Assembly (NCBI RefSeq): GCF_018812025.1
Contig: NC_063051.1
Span: 3,578,896-3,642,895, forward strand
From: Megalobrama amblycephala
Taxonomy: Eukaryota; Chordata; Actinopteri; Cypriniformes; Xenocyprididae
Direction: 5' to 3'
Length of the DNA: 64,000 nucleotides
This document shows, piece by piece, positions 1-11,136 of this stretch. The notes beneath the pieces were generated by a model. That model saw only the letters and a list, made by a program, of their open reading frames with translations, did no database searches and had not been told where the DNA came from. The position numbers and the translations under genes were made by a program. The first letter of the stretch is position 1. Each line of letters opens with the position of its first letter.

Positions 1-340
1 TATATGTGAGCACTTTTGTTGCTAGAAAGATGTTTGCGGTATTAAAGTTCCTTCCAATAACATTAATAGACATTCATGTTGATGTAACATTAATGTTCAT
101 TCAAAATTACCTGGTCTTTTATAATGTTATCAAAACGTTAGCAAAAAAACACATTAATTAATACATCGTTGATGGAATGTGTTTTGTAAAACGTTCATCA
201 AAACATTTCACAGAACATTTGAAAGTAACATTTCCATAATAGAATGTTCCCTTAACGTTTGCATAACCAAGAAAAAACTTTGAAAAAGATGTTCTTACAA
301 TATGTTTTTGTTAGCTAGGACAACATCTAACATCCATAAG
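1..340. repeat. probable old dispersed repeat, AACATT/AACGTT-rich
   Basis: The stretch repeats short words (AACATT, AACGTT, GTTAGC) in both orientations, as decayed fish DNA-transposon arms do. No boundaries or target duplication are visible. It may be cut by the window edge. Confidence 0.3.
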
Positions 341-840
341 CCTTCCATTAGTGCAAATAAGTAATAAAACAATGCTTTTCCAATTACTTTCCACTAGGAT
401 GAGAGAACTATCAGACATTCAAGTCCGTTTCCGAACGCTTAAAATCAGGGTGTTAGAATTTACTTTCCATTCGCCTTTTATTGGAGCTTTCAAGGGAATG
501 TTGAGAACTAAACAATAAGTTTATGGAGTACTGATAACAATGCAGAACAATTTTACTCTTGTAATGCAACATATGAGTGAAAAAATATTTTACAAAAAAC
601 ATTTGATTTTATCCAAACAAGTCTGGAAATGAGTAGCAATTTATTGTATTTTAATAATAACATTTATATATGGTTTCATAAGACCTAGAATATATTGCTC
701 GAGTCGTAAGGGCACTTTTATGATTTTTCAGGTGCTTTTTTGCCCTTTTTGGAGCCCTGGAGCTATTTCTTTGTATAGAAGAGTGAACGTTTTTCATAAC
801 TTTCTTTTGTGTTCCACGGGAGAAAGCCAATTCAGAACAA
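341..840. other. no gene seen
   Basis: AT-rich sequence without a plausible exon, tandem repeat or clear transposon end. Confidence 0.4.
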
Positions 841-844
841 CGCA

Positions 845-890
845 AGGGTGATGACAAAATGTCTTTATTTTGAGAAGGTGAACTATCCCT
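845..890. repeat. right end of a TTAGTTCACC-type foldback element
   Basis: The sequence GGTGAACTATCCCT followed by TTAA (891-894) is the terminal repeat and target site of the element family seen complete at 19,347-20,039. The left half cannot be traced, so this is a truncated copy. Confidence 0.5.
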
Positions 891-1173
891 TTAAGAAAGT
901 ATATTGGATTGATTGATTTTGATTAAATGTTGACTTAAAGCTGTTTAGTTTATCTCCACTTACTGAGATATCTGCATATTTACTCTAGAGATATGTCACT
1001 TCGCTGTAACCACCGTGTAACCGTGCTGAAGTGGAAAATAGCATTTACATTTATTCAAATTATGTAAATATATTGCAATTAAAGACCAATAAATTTGCCT
1101 GAATATGCAGCCCAATTTTCCCCCCATCTAGCTCTCTTTCTCTCTTCTCTCCACTCCTTCTCCACTATCGCTT

Positions 1174-1566
1174 GTGTCTTCCGCTTCACCAGATGGCCTC
1201 TTCAATTTGATGGCACTGCTTTTGCCAGTCTTCAAGACTGCTCCAGACACGCGGTGTGAAAACGCAGGGGAACTGAGAGATGCTGGCAGAGCGCAGAGGG
1301 AGAGACCGAACGCAAATAAGAGAGAGGAAGGAATGAGCAACATTAAGGAGGAGGAGGAGGAGTTGCGCAAACCCTCACAAAGTGTTAATCCATTTCAGTA
1401 TTTTCAATCTCATGCTGGCAAAAAGAGCAGCATGAATATGGTAATAGCACATCTAGGAGAGAGGTCATCTTTATGTAACCGCAGGGCAGATGGAGAAAAA
1501 GGTAAGAGAGGAATTCCATACAAGGGCTCTTCTGCACTGATTAGAGAGGAGAAACTATGTAAATGA
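1174..1566 (+). CDS. unrecognised 130-codon open frame (doubtful)
   Basis: This is one of the longest uninterrupted frames outside recognisable repeats. It follows a pyrimidine-rich run ending in TTCACCAG, which resembles a splice acceptor. The product is hydrophilic after a short Leu-rich start and contains a run of five Glu residues (from a GGA repeat near 1350) and many Lys and Arg. No domain, signal peptide or family is recognised, and there is no clear donor site or in-phase partner exon nearby. The opposite strand is also open over part of it, which argues for chance openness caused by composition. It may equally be a noncoding exon or a conserved noncoding block. Confidence 0.15.
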   Translation: MSSASPDGLFNLMALLLPVFKTAPDTRCENAGELRDAGRAQRERPNANKREEGMSNIKEEEEELRKPSQSVNPFQYFQSHAGKKSSMNMVIAHLGERSSLCNRRADGEKGKRGIPYKGSSALIREEKLCK

Positions 1567-1569
1567 ATT

Positions 1570-2330
1570 TCAGGCCACATTTCAGATGACAAAAAAAGGG
1601 AAATTTCCAGGGAAGCAGGGCATCTACGCTTTTAAATCGATCCAAGAATCCCTCTCGGCGACAACCTGTTCTTATGCGAAAAACCTGTTGCTTTATTTAA
1701 AGCAGCCCACATCACTCATCAGTTAAACTGCAATCACAGCCGTTGAATTCTGAACACTCGATTTCAAATTCCATTTTCCACAGTTAGCCATGCGATAAAC
1801 GCACATTACACACTCATAAGAAAAAGACAGCTTCTTGGTCCTCGCTACATTTGGGCCGTTGCTGTGCCAAGTCCATCCTGGCAGTGATAAAACTGAAAAC
1901 AATAAACTGACAGAATTACAACTTCAATTTCTGCTAATCGCTGGATTGCAGTACATTTTTCGACAAGCTGACAAATGTCTTTTTAATTCTGAGCTCCAAA
2001 CCACAAATCCAATTCGAACAACTGTGAGTGTGAGGAACGCCACAACCCAGCAGGCACGTTATTTGATAATCATCCAAAGAGTCGGTGGCTGCAGTCCAAA
2101 TGAGGTTTTGAACACCTTACTCAGGGCCCTTTGAGCAGCCACATCATCAACAACCATTTGAAGGGGGAATTGCAATCAAGTGTGTACAACAGATTACTCC
2201 GAGGGGCCAAAATGACTGTTGGAGAAGTCTAAACGCACTGAGCACTGTCTGGAAATGAGACCAGGAAACAATCCAATGATTCTCTTCACAGATTACACGA
2301 TTGTAAAATATGTCTACGTTAAAAGCGGTA
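1570..2330. promoter_or_regulatory. complex unique block, candidate conserved noncoding element
   Basis: About 750 bases of balanced-composition, non-repetitive sequence with no recognisable transposon ends or exon pair. Such islands between repeats in fish genomes are often conserved noncoding elements. The call rests only on composition and absence of repeats. Confidence 0.25.
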
Positions 2331-2849
2331 AATAATATAATTAATTTTTATTAAAGTCAACATTAAATGGAAGTTGCGATCATCTTTTCTTCCCTATTGC
2401 GAAGTATCCGGGTGAAATGGCTTCTTGAACAAGAAAAAATGTAGGGCGGGATTTGACTTTTTCCATCAGCAGTTCATTGGATTGGTGGATCTTTATGGTT
2501 TGGTATTGCTGTGATCTCATGTGAATGACAGGTCGTCCCGCGCCAGTAAACACGAAGAGAAGAGATGCACGAGGGAGGGAAAGTTATTTTGAATAAAGTT
2601 TATGAGGGCACATGAATTTAAAAGAAAAATATGTACAGTATTTTAAATTTAAAACTGTAATATTACATTTAAAAAAATAAGAATCATCCATTTTGACTTT
2701 AAACAGTTCTGGTCCTCTAATATGATTGGCCAAGAAAAAAATGGGAGTGGAATTCAAATTTGCATATTCAGTACAACAGTGTTGCTCTTATACAACAGTG
2801 TTGTACATATTTCTTTAAAAAAAAAGACATGAAAATATTTAATATTTAG

Positions 2850-3494
2850 AGGGTTAGTTCACCCAAAAATGAAAATTGTACTCACCCTCATGTCGTTCCA
2901 CACTCATAAAACCTTCATTCATCTTCCTAACACAAATTAAGATATTTTGATGAAATCCGATGGCTCAGTGAGGCCACTATTGAAAGAAAAGCCACTGAAC
3001 CTCTCAAGATCCATAAAGGTACTAAAATCATATTTAAAACAGTTCATTGTGCGCCAAAAAAACAAAATTTTGAACAATATCTTGTGATGTTTGATTTCAA
3101 AACACTACTTCGGAGCGCCAAAGTCACGTGATTTCAGCAGTTTAGCCATTTGATAGGAGATCCAAATCACTAATTCAAAACAAAAGATAAAACTCAGAAG
3201 CAGTGTTTTGAAATCGACCATCACGAGATATTGTTGAAAAGTTGTTATTTTGTTTTTTTGGCGCACAAAAAGTATTCTCGTCGCTTTATTATATTAAGGT
3301 AGAACCACTGAACTCACATGAACTGTTTTAAATGTCTTTAGCTTTCTGGATCTTGAGAGGTTCGGTGGCTTTGCTCTCAATAGTGGCCTCACCGAGCCAT
3401 CGGATTTCATCAAAAATATCTTAATTTGTGTTCTGAAGATGAACGAAGGTCTTACGGGTGTAGAACGACATGAGGGTGAGTAATAAATGACCCT
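2850..3494. mobile_element. foldback TTAA-type MITE (TTAGTTCACCC family)
   Basis: The left terminus AGGGTTAGTTCACCC and the right terminus ending GACCCT are flanked by TTAG (2846-2849) and TTAA (3495-3498). The two arms are inverted copies: the segment with CTCAGTGAGGCC near 2965 reappears reversed near 3385, and the GCGCC-AAAAAA segment near 3050 reappears near 3260. The right terminal repeat has lost the TTTTTGGGTGAACTA segment. There is no transposase, so it is non-autonomous. TTAA target choice is typical of piggyBac-type elements. Confidence 0.8.
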
Positions 3495-3576
3495 TTAAAT
3501 TTACTCATGTTCAACATAGAGAAGTTTTGTCGAAAGAGAAAAAACAAAAACATTCACAGCCTATTAAAGCCTATTA

Positions 3577-3866
3577 AACTCACCCTCATGTTGTTCCAAA
3601 CCTGTATGAGTTTCTTTCTTCTGCTGAACACAAAAGAAGATATTTTAAAGAATGTTGGTAATCAAACAGTTGACGTTAGCCTTGACTTCTATAGTAGGAA
3701 AAAAAAAATACTATGGAAGTCAATGGCTACCTGTCTGGTTATCAACATTAAAAAAATATCAACAATAAAAATCGGCTTTTGTGTTTAACAGAAGAAAGAA
3801 ACTCAGTTTGGAAAAACTTGAGGGTGAGTAAGTGATGACAAATTTTTTTGTGTGAACTATCCCTTC
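3577..3866. mobile_element. degenerate MITE related to the TTAGTTCACCC family
   Basis: It begins inside the terminal region at CTCACCCTCATG and ends at GTGAACTATCCCTT. The arms are inverted: TTTCTTTCTTCTGCTGAACAC on the left mirrors GTGTTTAACAGAAGAAAGAAA on the right. Its extreme termini are eroded. A short open frame here is a by-product. Confidence 0.65.
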
Positions 3867-4155
3867 CAATTTCACAAAATGTCCTGAATGGATCAAGCTG
3901 GAATCGATTGGTAACAACTCATTTACCAAATCCCTTAGTCGGACATTGATTTCAGAGTCTACGGGAACCAAAAGCTAATGAGAGAGCTAGTTTTAATGGT
4001 AAATACTCATTGTGAGTGTTTGTTGATAATTAGAAAAAGAAGACTACTTCAGTATAGTAATCAGAGCAAGTGCAAGTAACATAAAAACACTAAACATATT
4101 ACTCTATTATTCTAGTAAATGTAGTTTTTTTTTAAGCTGGGTATAAAATGTTTAA

Positions 4156-4414
4156 AGGGATTGTTCATCCCAAAATTAAAATGGTGTAATACTACAAAAT
4201 TATGTGGTTCCAAACCTGTATGCCTTTCTTTCTGCAGCTGAACACAAAAGAAGTTATTTTTGAAAAATATCCCCTTTCTAAATGTCAGTGGGGTCCAACG
4301 GTTCAAAATATCTTCTTTTGTATTCAACAGAAAAAAGTAGCCTAAGTCATACAGGTTTGGAACCACATGAGGGTGTATAAATAATGATAGAATTTTCACT
4401 TTTAGGTGAACTAC
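4156..4414. mobile_element. short degenerate MITE of the same family
   Basis: TTAA (4152-4155) precedes AGGGATTGTTCATCCC. Inverted internal arms carry CTGAACACAAAAGAAG on the left and its mirror CTTCTTTTGTATTCAACAG on the right. The right end GGTGAACTAC is diverged. Confidence 0.65.
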
Positions 4415-4510
4415 TGTATGCTTATAAACTTAACTTTGCTGTTAGATTTGGCTGTTTGAATTAATGTTTCAAAGGAAACCAGAACTACTTTTAAAAAACA
4501 GTTTAAAATA

Positions 4511-6566
4511 CACTCTTAGCCCAGATTTTATATTTACTTAAAAATATAATTACAATATACTTAAAATATTTAAGTTTGGTTGCATTACTTATAAAATATA
4601 AGTATATTCTACTAATTTGTGGGTGTATTTGAATGTGTTAATAAATGTAAGTTAAATGCACTTAAATTATGAAGTTTTTCTCCTGACCACGCCTCCTACA
4701 CACTGGTTTGCGGCAGGTAATGACGCCATTTTGTCGTGATGTGTGTGAATTCAAGGAGCTGTTGATGAGCAGTTGGAACATTTGTTTTGGCTGTTCTACA
4801 GACATTTTTTCCAAACATTTACCTTTTTATAGTTTTTCACCAAAGGAGAAAATCACAATTTTTAAGTTACCATCATCGAGGTCAGGGTTTGTTTTAGTTG
4901 AGCTCTTGAACCTTGACATTTTAATATTAGATTTTGTTTGGGCAATTTTAACTGCATTAAAACCAACCAGACAAGCAAAGTTAAAAGATGATCAGGTGGT
5001 GTTGATTATGTTTTCACATAATCATTATTTGATCTGAATCACTGAACTCATTTAGAGCCCAATCTCTGAGTTAGATTTACATTATTGATTACAGCAGCAC
5101 TGTGATTCTACAGCGGAAGATCAACTTTTACAATACAATTTTATTTTATTTTTTTTAAAGTTGTCATCACAAAAAAAAAAAAAAAAAAAATACAATTTTA
5201 GGCACACACAGACATCAAGAATCAGCGTATGAATCTCAACAACGGTGACAAGCAACATATTCTGATAAACAGATCAACTTTGAACATTAGAAAACAAGCT
5301 ACTAAAAAGTCACAGAAAAACAGCAAAATTTAAATAGTGAGAATAAAGAAAATTACTAAGACAATTCAGCTCATAATTTATTCATGCAGCAATGCATGAT
5401 GGGAGGCATGGATGAATTTTGATTGGTGGCAAGTTAACTTGCTTAGTACATTGAACTTAAATATACAGTACAGTCCAAAAGTTTGGAACCACTAAGGTAT
5501 TTTTAATGTTTTTAAAAGAAGTTTCGTCTGCTCACCAAGGCTACATTTATTTAATTAAAAATACAGTAAAAAACAGTAATATTGTGAAATATTATTACAA
5601 TATATACAATATTACAATATAATAACTGTTTTCTATTTGAATATATTTCACAAAGTAATTTATTCCTGTGATGCAAAGCTGAATTTTCAGCATCATTACT
5701 CCAGTCTTCAGTGTCACATGATCCTTCAGAAATCATTCTAATATGCTGATCTGCTGCTCAAGAAACATTTAATGTGTACAATTGTACAAAATATTTGTGT
5801 ATAATATTTTTTTCAGGATTATTTGATGAATAGAAAGTTCAAAAGAACAGTGTTTATCTGAAATCTAATCTTTTGTAACATTATAAATGTCTTTACTGCC
5901 ACTTTTGATTGATTTAATGCATCCTTGCTGAATAAAAGTATTCATTTCTTTAATTTCTTTTCAAAAAAATAAAAATAAAAATTCTTACTGACCCCAAACT
6001 TTTGAATGGTAGTGTATAATGCTACAGAAGCTTTGTATTTCAGATAAATGCTGTTCTTTTGAACTTTCTATTCATCAAGGAATCCTGAAAAAAAAAAGTA
6101 CACAACTGTTTTCAACATTGAAAATAATCATAAATGTTTATTGAGCAGCAAATCAGCATATTAGAATGATTTCTGAAGGATCATGTGACACTGAAGACTG
6201 GAGTAACGATGCTGAAAATTCAGCTTTGCATCACAGGAATAAATTACTTTGTCAAATATATTTAAATAGTACACAGTTATTTTAAATTGTAATAATATTT
6301 CACAATATTACTGTTTTTTACTGTATTTTTAATTAAATAAATGTAGCCTTGGTGAGCAGACGAAACTTCTTTTAAAAACATTAAAAATCTTAGTGGTTCC
6401 AAACTTTTGGACTGTACTGTATAGGTGTAATAACTACAAAGTAATTAATATTACAAAACATTTTAAGTTAAATGAACTTGAATTATTAAGTTAACATTAC
6501 TTAATTTTTTTAGGGCAACCAGTTTCCTCAAATTTTAAGTAAATTCAACTTATCCGGGCTAACAGT
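4511..6566. mobile_element. outer inverted-repeat element carrying a nested element
   Basis: CACTCTTAGCCCAGAT on the left is inverted on the right as ATCCGGGCTAACAG. TTTACTTAAAA and TTTTAAGTAAA words lie just inside each end. A second complete element (5,466-6,419) sits inside the right half, and a 20-base A run lies at 5,171-5,190. A TA dinucleotide borders each end, suggesting a Tc1/mariner-like target. No coding frame is present. Confidence 0.55.
5466..6419. mobile_element. Tc1/mariner-type foldback MITE, TA target duplication
   Basis: The termini are perfect mirrors over about 20 bases: CAGTACAGTCCAAAAG at the left and CTTTTGGACTGTACTG at the right. TA flanks both sides (5464-5465 and 6420-6421). 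The arms continue as inverted copies through TTTCGTCTGCTCACC and the CTTCAGTGTCACATGATCC segment. The centre near 5,990-6,015 contains the end of a related family (CCCCAAACTTTTGAATGG), so the middle may itself be composite. A shortened relative lies at 53,184-53,571. Confidence 0.8.
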
Positions 6567-6952
6567 ATACTTACAAACAGACTTTTTCCAGTTTAACTTA
6601 GTGTTACCGTGGAAAAGGACTAAAGATGGATGCAGTGCAACTTGATCTGAATTATGGTATCTGATAATATAACAATAATACAAAATACTCTAACAGTTCT
6701 CCTTTAAAGCTTTAGAAGGTAAATTTTAGATAATAAGAGAATTATCCTACTGACCTTTTCACATGGGGTACTTATTATCAGATCACAGTAAGAGACAATA
6801 AAATTTAAATGATACCTGTCCAGTACAGCATGAAGAAGACAGGAAACAGCAATTAAAATGCTGCCAATCAAATCCCCCCACACACCAAACTACTGTGAAA
6901 TCAACTGCAGAAAAGATGAAGAAATTGCTCAGTTGCATTTTCACTCACATTT
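6567..6952. other. no gene seen
   Basis: AT-rich unique sequence before the TA repeat. No splice-site pair or repeat end is evident. Confidence 0.4.
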
Positions 6953-6954
6953 AG

Positions 6955-7029
<75 letters not shown>

Positions 7030-7042
7030 TACATATATATAT
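6953..7042. repeat. (TA)n microsatellite
   Basis: About 45 nearly uninterrupted TA units with two single-base interruptions. Confidence 0.95.
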
Positions 7043-8297
7043 GCTTCACTCTTTGTCTCTCACATTCTCTAATTACTGTCTGCAGTGTCCTTTACAAATA
7101 CAAGGACTTAAGGAAAGCTTCTTCTCTGCATTCTATATGGTCTCTCCTCTCCCTCTCTAAACTTCTACATTATTCATGTCCCACTGGAGACCTGTGAGAT
7201 GCTGCATACAGGGTTTCCCTTTTGCCTTTAAACACTTTAATGCAACCCTAATACATCACATTATGTATTTATCTGACTCTCGGGAGTGTGAGTGAACTCA
7301 CATACGGTCCTTTCACCCAGTTGGAAAAAGTAGACAGCACAGACCCACTGTGATGAAACACCACCATGTGTATACATTTAGTTCTAAGTATTTGCATTTG
7401 TTTTAGTTTACCTCCCTTTCTCTTAGAAGTACATGCAAATATACACACGTGCCCTATTGCACAGATGCACAAAAGACACACAGATCCTCCTGTCTCTGTG
7501 CATGAGTCTCTCCTGGGATCTGCATGGTCACAGAGATTCTCTGTAAGTCTTTTACCAGATGCTTGACAAGAAACACACACCATCTGCTATCAAATGTGTC
7601 TGATGCATTCCAGAGGATCTTAGCATTACCTCAGACAGACATTGTGAAAATAAAGACATTATTCACATAGAATTTTTAGCTGATGTTCACAAAGTGGTGA
7701 CATTAAAAAGCTGCTACAGTATAATACTCTGTGGAGTAAATGGCATTGCACAAAGCAAATATCTCTGATTCAACATTGAATCAACGTTGAATCGATGATC
7801 TTTGCTATTTGTGGTAAGTTAAACACCATAGGAATGCACCACTAACCATACTGTAGAAGTTGGTTATATTCATCATTCAGTTTTCACTTTGTCCATAAAG
7901 TTCAGCATAATAAAACCAAACTTTATTATGCTATTAAATGATAAGAGTGAATTAAGATGCCTCATTTCATAAAACAGTCATCTAATCTGTTAATCATGTG
8001 GTAGATTAATAAAATGATCTGTGATTATCTGGGACGAAGATGTGATAAGATAGATATCTGTTTAATGAAAACACTCGCTCAATTGTCATGCCCATTGTCC
8101 TCTTGAGAAATCAGGACCAAGAGAGGCAAAGCAAAATGTAAAATCTGTAGCTTTACTTAAACATAGTTACCTAAAAATTTTCATTCTGTCGTCATGTATT
8201 CACCCTCATATTGTTTATATATTTAAGGCAACATATGCATCATTAAACCATTAAAGCTTTATTAATACACATTTTTAATGATTCTGAGAATGTAAAG
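7043..8297. other. no gene seen
   Basis: Unique-looking sequence. A Cys-rich open frame on the minus strand (7,269-7,583) lacks a phase-compatible neighbour exon, so I do not call it a gene. Confidence 0.35.
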
Positions 8298-8659
8298 TTA
8301 AAGTGTTAGTTCACCCAAAAATGAAAATGATGTCATTAATTACCCACCCTCATGTCGTTCAACATCCGTAAGACCTTTGTTGATCTTGGGAACACAAGTT
8401 AAGATATTTTTGATCAAATCCAATGGCTCAGTGAGGCCTGCATTGCCAGCAATGACACTCCCTTTTTCAATGCCCAGAAAGCTACTAAAAACATATTTAA
8501 AACAGTTCATGTGACTACAGTGTTTCAACCTTAATATTATAAAGCGACGAGAATACTTTTGTGCGCCAAAAATAACAAAAAAGCAACTTTATTCCTCAAT
8601 ATCCAGTGAAGGGCAATTTCAAAACACTGCTTCATGAAGCTTCGAATCTTTACGAATCA

Positions 8660-8941
8660 TGTTTCACTCTAGGAATATGTTATAATTTACATTTTTTTTT
8701 TTTTTTTTTATCAAAATTACATCCTAGTTCCATTGTGTTAAATTATGTTGACTGATTTTGCTACCGATACATTTGAGGTGAGCAGAAGAGTGAGCAGGAA
8801 AAAAAAAGAGCGAATGTGCACTGTTGATTGTGTGTGTAGGCTATGTATAAAGAAATCCTTGCGTGTAAATATGAACTCCAACATTGAACTGAGAAGAATA
8901 AAGTTGTACAAAGGAGAAGACGGAGTCTTGTCTTTCCAGGG
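8660..8941. other. unassigned insert within the foldback element
   Basis: This segment starts where the left arm stops matching its mirror and ends before the family's central sequence resumes. It begins with a T run and has no recognisable termini or coding capacity. Confidence 0.35.
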
Positions 8942-9223
8942 GTGCAACAATCATTTGTTTTGAATCAGAGGTTCAGAGCACCAAAATCATTCAAATTCAG
9001 TAAACGAGGCTTCGTTAGGTCCTAAGTGTTTCAATACTTCAATAGTTCACATGACTTTGGCAGTTTGATACGCGCTCCGAATCACTGATTCAAAATCTAT
9101 GATTCGTAAAGATTCGAAGCTTCATGAAGTAGTGTTTTGAAATCGCCCTTCACTGGATATTGTGGAATAAAGTTGCTATTTTTTGTTATTTTTGCCACAC
9201 AAAATGTTGCTTTATAGTATTAA

Positions 9224-9996
9224 AGGTGCCCTAGAATCAAAAATTTAATTTACCTTGGTAAATTTACCATAGTTGAAAAACAAGGGTTCAGTACATGGAC
9301 AAGACATACATTGAGTTTCAAACTCCATTGCTTCCTCCTTCTTATGTAAATCTCATTTGTTTAAAAGACCTCCGGAAAACAGGCGAATCTCAACATAACA
9401 CCGACTGTTACGTAACAGTTGGGATCATTAATATGTATGACCCCAATATTTGCATATGCCAGCTCATGTTCAAGGCATTACACAAGGGCAGGACGTCTGG
9501 AGCTGCACAGCTGAATCATCAGACTAGGTAAGCAAGCAAGAACAATAGCGAAAAATGGCAGATGGAGCAATAATAACTGACATGATCCATGATTACATTA
9601 TATTTTTAGTGATATTTGTAAATTGTCTTTCTAAATGTTTCGTTAGCATGTTGCTAATGTACTGTTAAATGTGGTTAATAAAGTTACCATCGTTTCTTAC
9701 TGTATTCACGGAGACATGCATGCAGCATGCATGCAGCATGCATGACGAAGATCTTGTAAAGATCCGTTTGAGGGTTATATTAGCTGTGTGAACTTTGTAA
9801 ATGCACTGTATTATAGTCGAGAGCTCGGGGGGGGGGGGAGGGAGCGCTCGATTTATAGGGGCTGCAGCCTGAATCAGTGCATAGTTAATGATGCCTCAAA
9901 ATAGGCAGTTAAAAAAATTAATTAAAAAAGATCTATGGGGTATTTTGAGCTGAAACTTCACAGACACATCTTGTGAAAGAACGTTCTAGGGCACCT
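9224..9996. mobile_element. AGGTGCCCTAGAA-type MITE, TTAA target duplication
   Basis: Inverted termini AGGTGCCCTAGAA and TTCTAGGGCACCT are flanked by TTAA on both sides (9,220-9,223 and 9,997-10,000). The insertion point lies in the right arm of the surrounding foldback element. The opposite arm (near 8,530, CAACCTTAATATTA) preserves the empty site with a single TTAA, confirming a 4-bp duplication. The core holds the palindrome GACTGTTACGTAACAGTT. Near the right side there are G-run and GCATGCATGC repeats. Sister copies lie at 20,611, 31,568 and 63,113. Confidence 0.85.
9717..9744. repeat. GCATGCATGCA tandem repeat
   Basis: About two and a half units of a 10-11-base GCATGCATGCA motif, present only in this copy of the surrounding transposon family. 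Confidence 0.8.
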
Positions 9997-10036
9997 TTAA
10001 GGTTTAAACACTGTAGTAACATGAACTGTTTTAAAT

Positions 10037-10338
10037 CGAGCGCAGCGTTAGTTCAGTCAGGTCACGTAGGCATAGTGCTGCAACCAGCTGACGTGGTCAG
10101 CTGTCAAATCGCTCCAATCACTACCATTCTCCTATTAGACACGGGACATATATACGTGGCATTGCTGCTCGGTAAGTATGCTCAAACTGCTCGCAACCCT
10201 CCTGTATGTTGTATGTTCAATTTTGTATGCTCTTGTATGTTCAATTAATTTTGGAGCAAGAACCCCCATAAGGAACCATACCGCCAAAGATAATTGTGCT
10301 CAATAAACTCAAGTAACTTGCCAAAGTGGTCCTGTCTG
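10037..10338. mobile_element. unassigned insertion, possibly a solo LTR
   Basis: It interrupts the mirror arm between GTTTTAAAT and TTTTTAAGTAGC. AAAT occurs on both sides, consistent with a short target duplication. It contains an ACATATATACG TATA-like word followed 140 bases later by AATAAA, an order typical of LTRs. However, TG/CA ends are not evident and there is no matching partner in the window. Confidence 0.3.
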
Positions 10339-10687
10339 AAATACGTTTTTAAGTAGCTTTCTGGGCATTGAAAAAGGGAGTGATATTGCTGTCTATGGAG
10401 GCCTCACTGAGCCATCTGTTGATCAAAAATATCTTAATTTGTTTTCTGAAGATCAACAAAGTCACCATTTTTGGGTGAACTAACCCTTTAAGTTACTGAG
10501 CTAGCTCTGAACATCCATATAGATAATCCTTTGTTCTTTGTTTCTCACTTTCTCTAATTACTGTCTGTAGCGTATTCTCTGCATTCTATATGGTCTCTCC
10601 CCACCCTCATGTTGTTTCAAATCACTACACATTTCTCAGAATATCTTAATTTATGTTAAGTCCAAGAGGTTTGGAACGAAATGAGAA

Positions 10688-10806
10688 GAAGAGGGAGACG
10701 ATGCAAACTCCACACAGAAAGGTCTCCCAGCTCACCCAGGACTCGAACTGGGGACCTTTTTGCTGTGAGGTGACAGTACTAACACTAAGCTACTATGATC
10801 CCCCAC
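10688..10806 (-). mobile_element. DANA-like tRNA-derived SINE head
   Basis: On the minus strand, CACCTCACAGCAAAAAGGTC is followed by CCAGTTCGAGTCCTGG (polymerase III B-box-like) and then TTTCTGTGTGGAGTTTGCAT. This order is characteristic of the DANA/HE-type SINEs of cyprinids. The A-box region is degenerate and no tail is visible, so it is a truncated, inactive copy. Confidence 0.75.
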
Positions 10807-11041
10807 TTTACACCTCCATTACTTCGTTGCTGTAACCTATCAATCACTCCCACAGCAGATTAATCTCATGAGAGGTTAATCTATTTCCTGCCAAAGACAC
10901 TTGTCAGCATCTGTGACTTATCCCACCACTGTAAATTCTTCACTAAAATGCTTGTTGTCCAGTCTAAAAAGCCATTTGGTGAACTCCGTGTTAGCAATTC
11001 TTACTTTTATTGTTGATCAATTTTCAATGTGGTTGTGTTAC

Positions 11042-11136
11042 TTGCAGATAAGGAGGCACTTTTACATGCCATGGCGGTGATAACGCAGCTTCGTCGTGCT
11101 CACAGAGGCATCTCCTCTTTGCTGGATCACTGAGAC
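11042..11136 (-). CDS. candidate coding exon 2 of unrecognised gene A
   Basis: The minus-strand sequence TTCTTCAG precedes an open stretch ending CTGCAA|GTAACA. With the one-base carry-over from the candidate first exon (13,050-13,107) the frame opens as Gly-LSDPAKRRCLCEHDEAAL and ends exactly on a codon boundary at the donor. In-phase joining of two independently chosen exons is the main support. The donor is weak, the pyrimidine tract is modest, and no downstream exon was found in the 11 kb to the left edge. No domain is recognised; the encoded piece has two Cys and is rich in Pro at its end. It could be a spurious frame or part of a noncoding transcript. Confidence 0.35.

Larger units (their letters stand above)
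8302..10487. mobile_element. TTAGTTCACCC foldback element with several insertions
   Basis: TTAA plus AGTGTTAGTTCACCC at the left and GGGTGAACTAACCCT plus TTAA (10,488-10,491) at the right define one element. Its arms are inverted copies: TTCATGAAGCTTCGAATC near 8,632 mirrors GATTCGAAGCTTCATGAAG near 9,111, and GCTTTCTGGGCATTG near 10,358 mirrors the left arm near 8,472. The normal length is roughly 0.7-0.9 kb. Here it is enlarged by an unknown ~280-base segment near 8,660-8,941, a complete AGGTGCCC element (9,224-9,996) and a ~300-base insert (10,037-10,338). Confidence 0.75.

Noticed and set aside
4112..4399. Repeated peptide FFLLNTKEDIL in several short frames (3.5-4.4 kb)
   Set aside because: A by-product of the TTAGTTCACCC-family arms.
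6858..7197. Open frames with poly-(Tyr-Ile) across the TA repeat
   Set aside because: They are translations of the microsatellite and have no exon signals.
7269..7583. Cys-rich minus-strand frame as third exon of gene A
   Set aside because: The acceptor phase does not fit the codon-boundary end of the exon at 11,042, and the composition is repeat-like.
9717..9744. Short regularly spaced repeats considered as a CRISPR-like array
   Set aside because: Units are contiguous, with no spacers, and the genome is eukaryotic.
10688..10806. Possible tRNA gene (B-box-like GTTCGAGTCC)
   Set aside because: Context and downstream sequence match a DANA-like SINE, the A-box is degenerate and no cloverleaf can be drawn.
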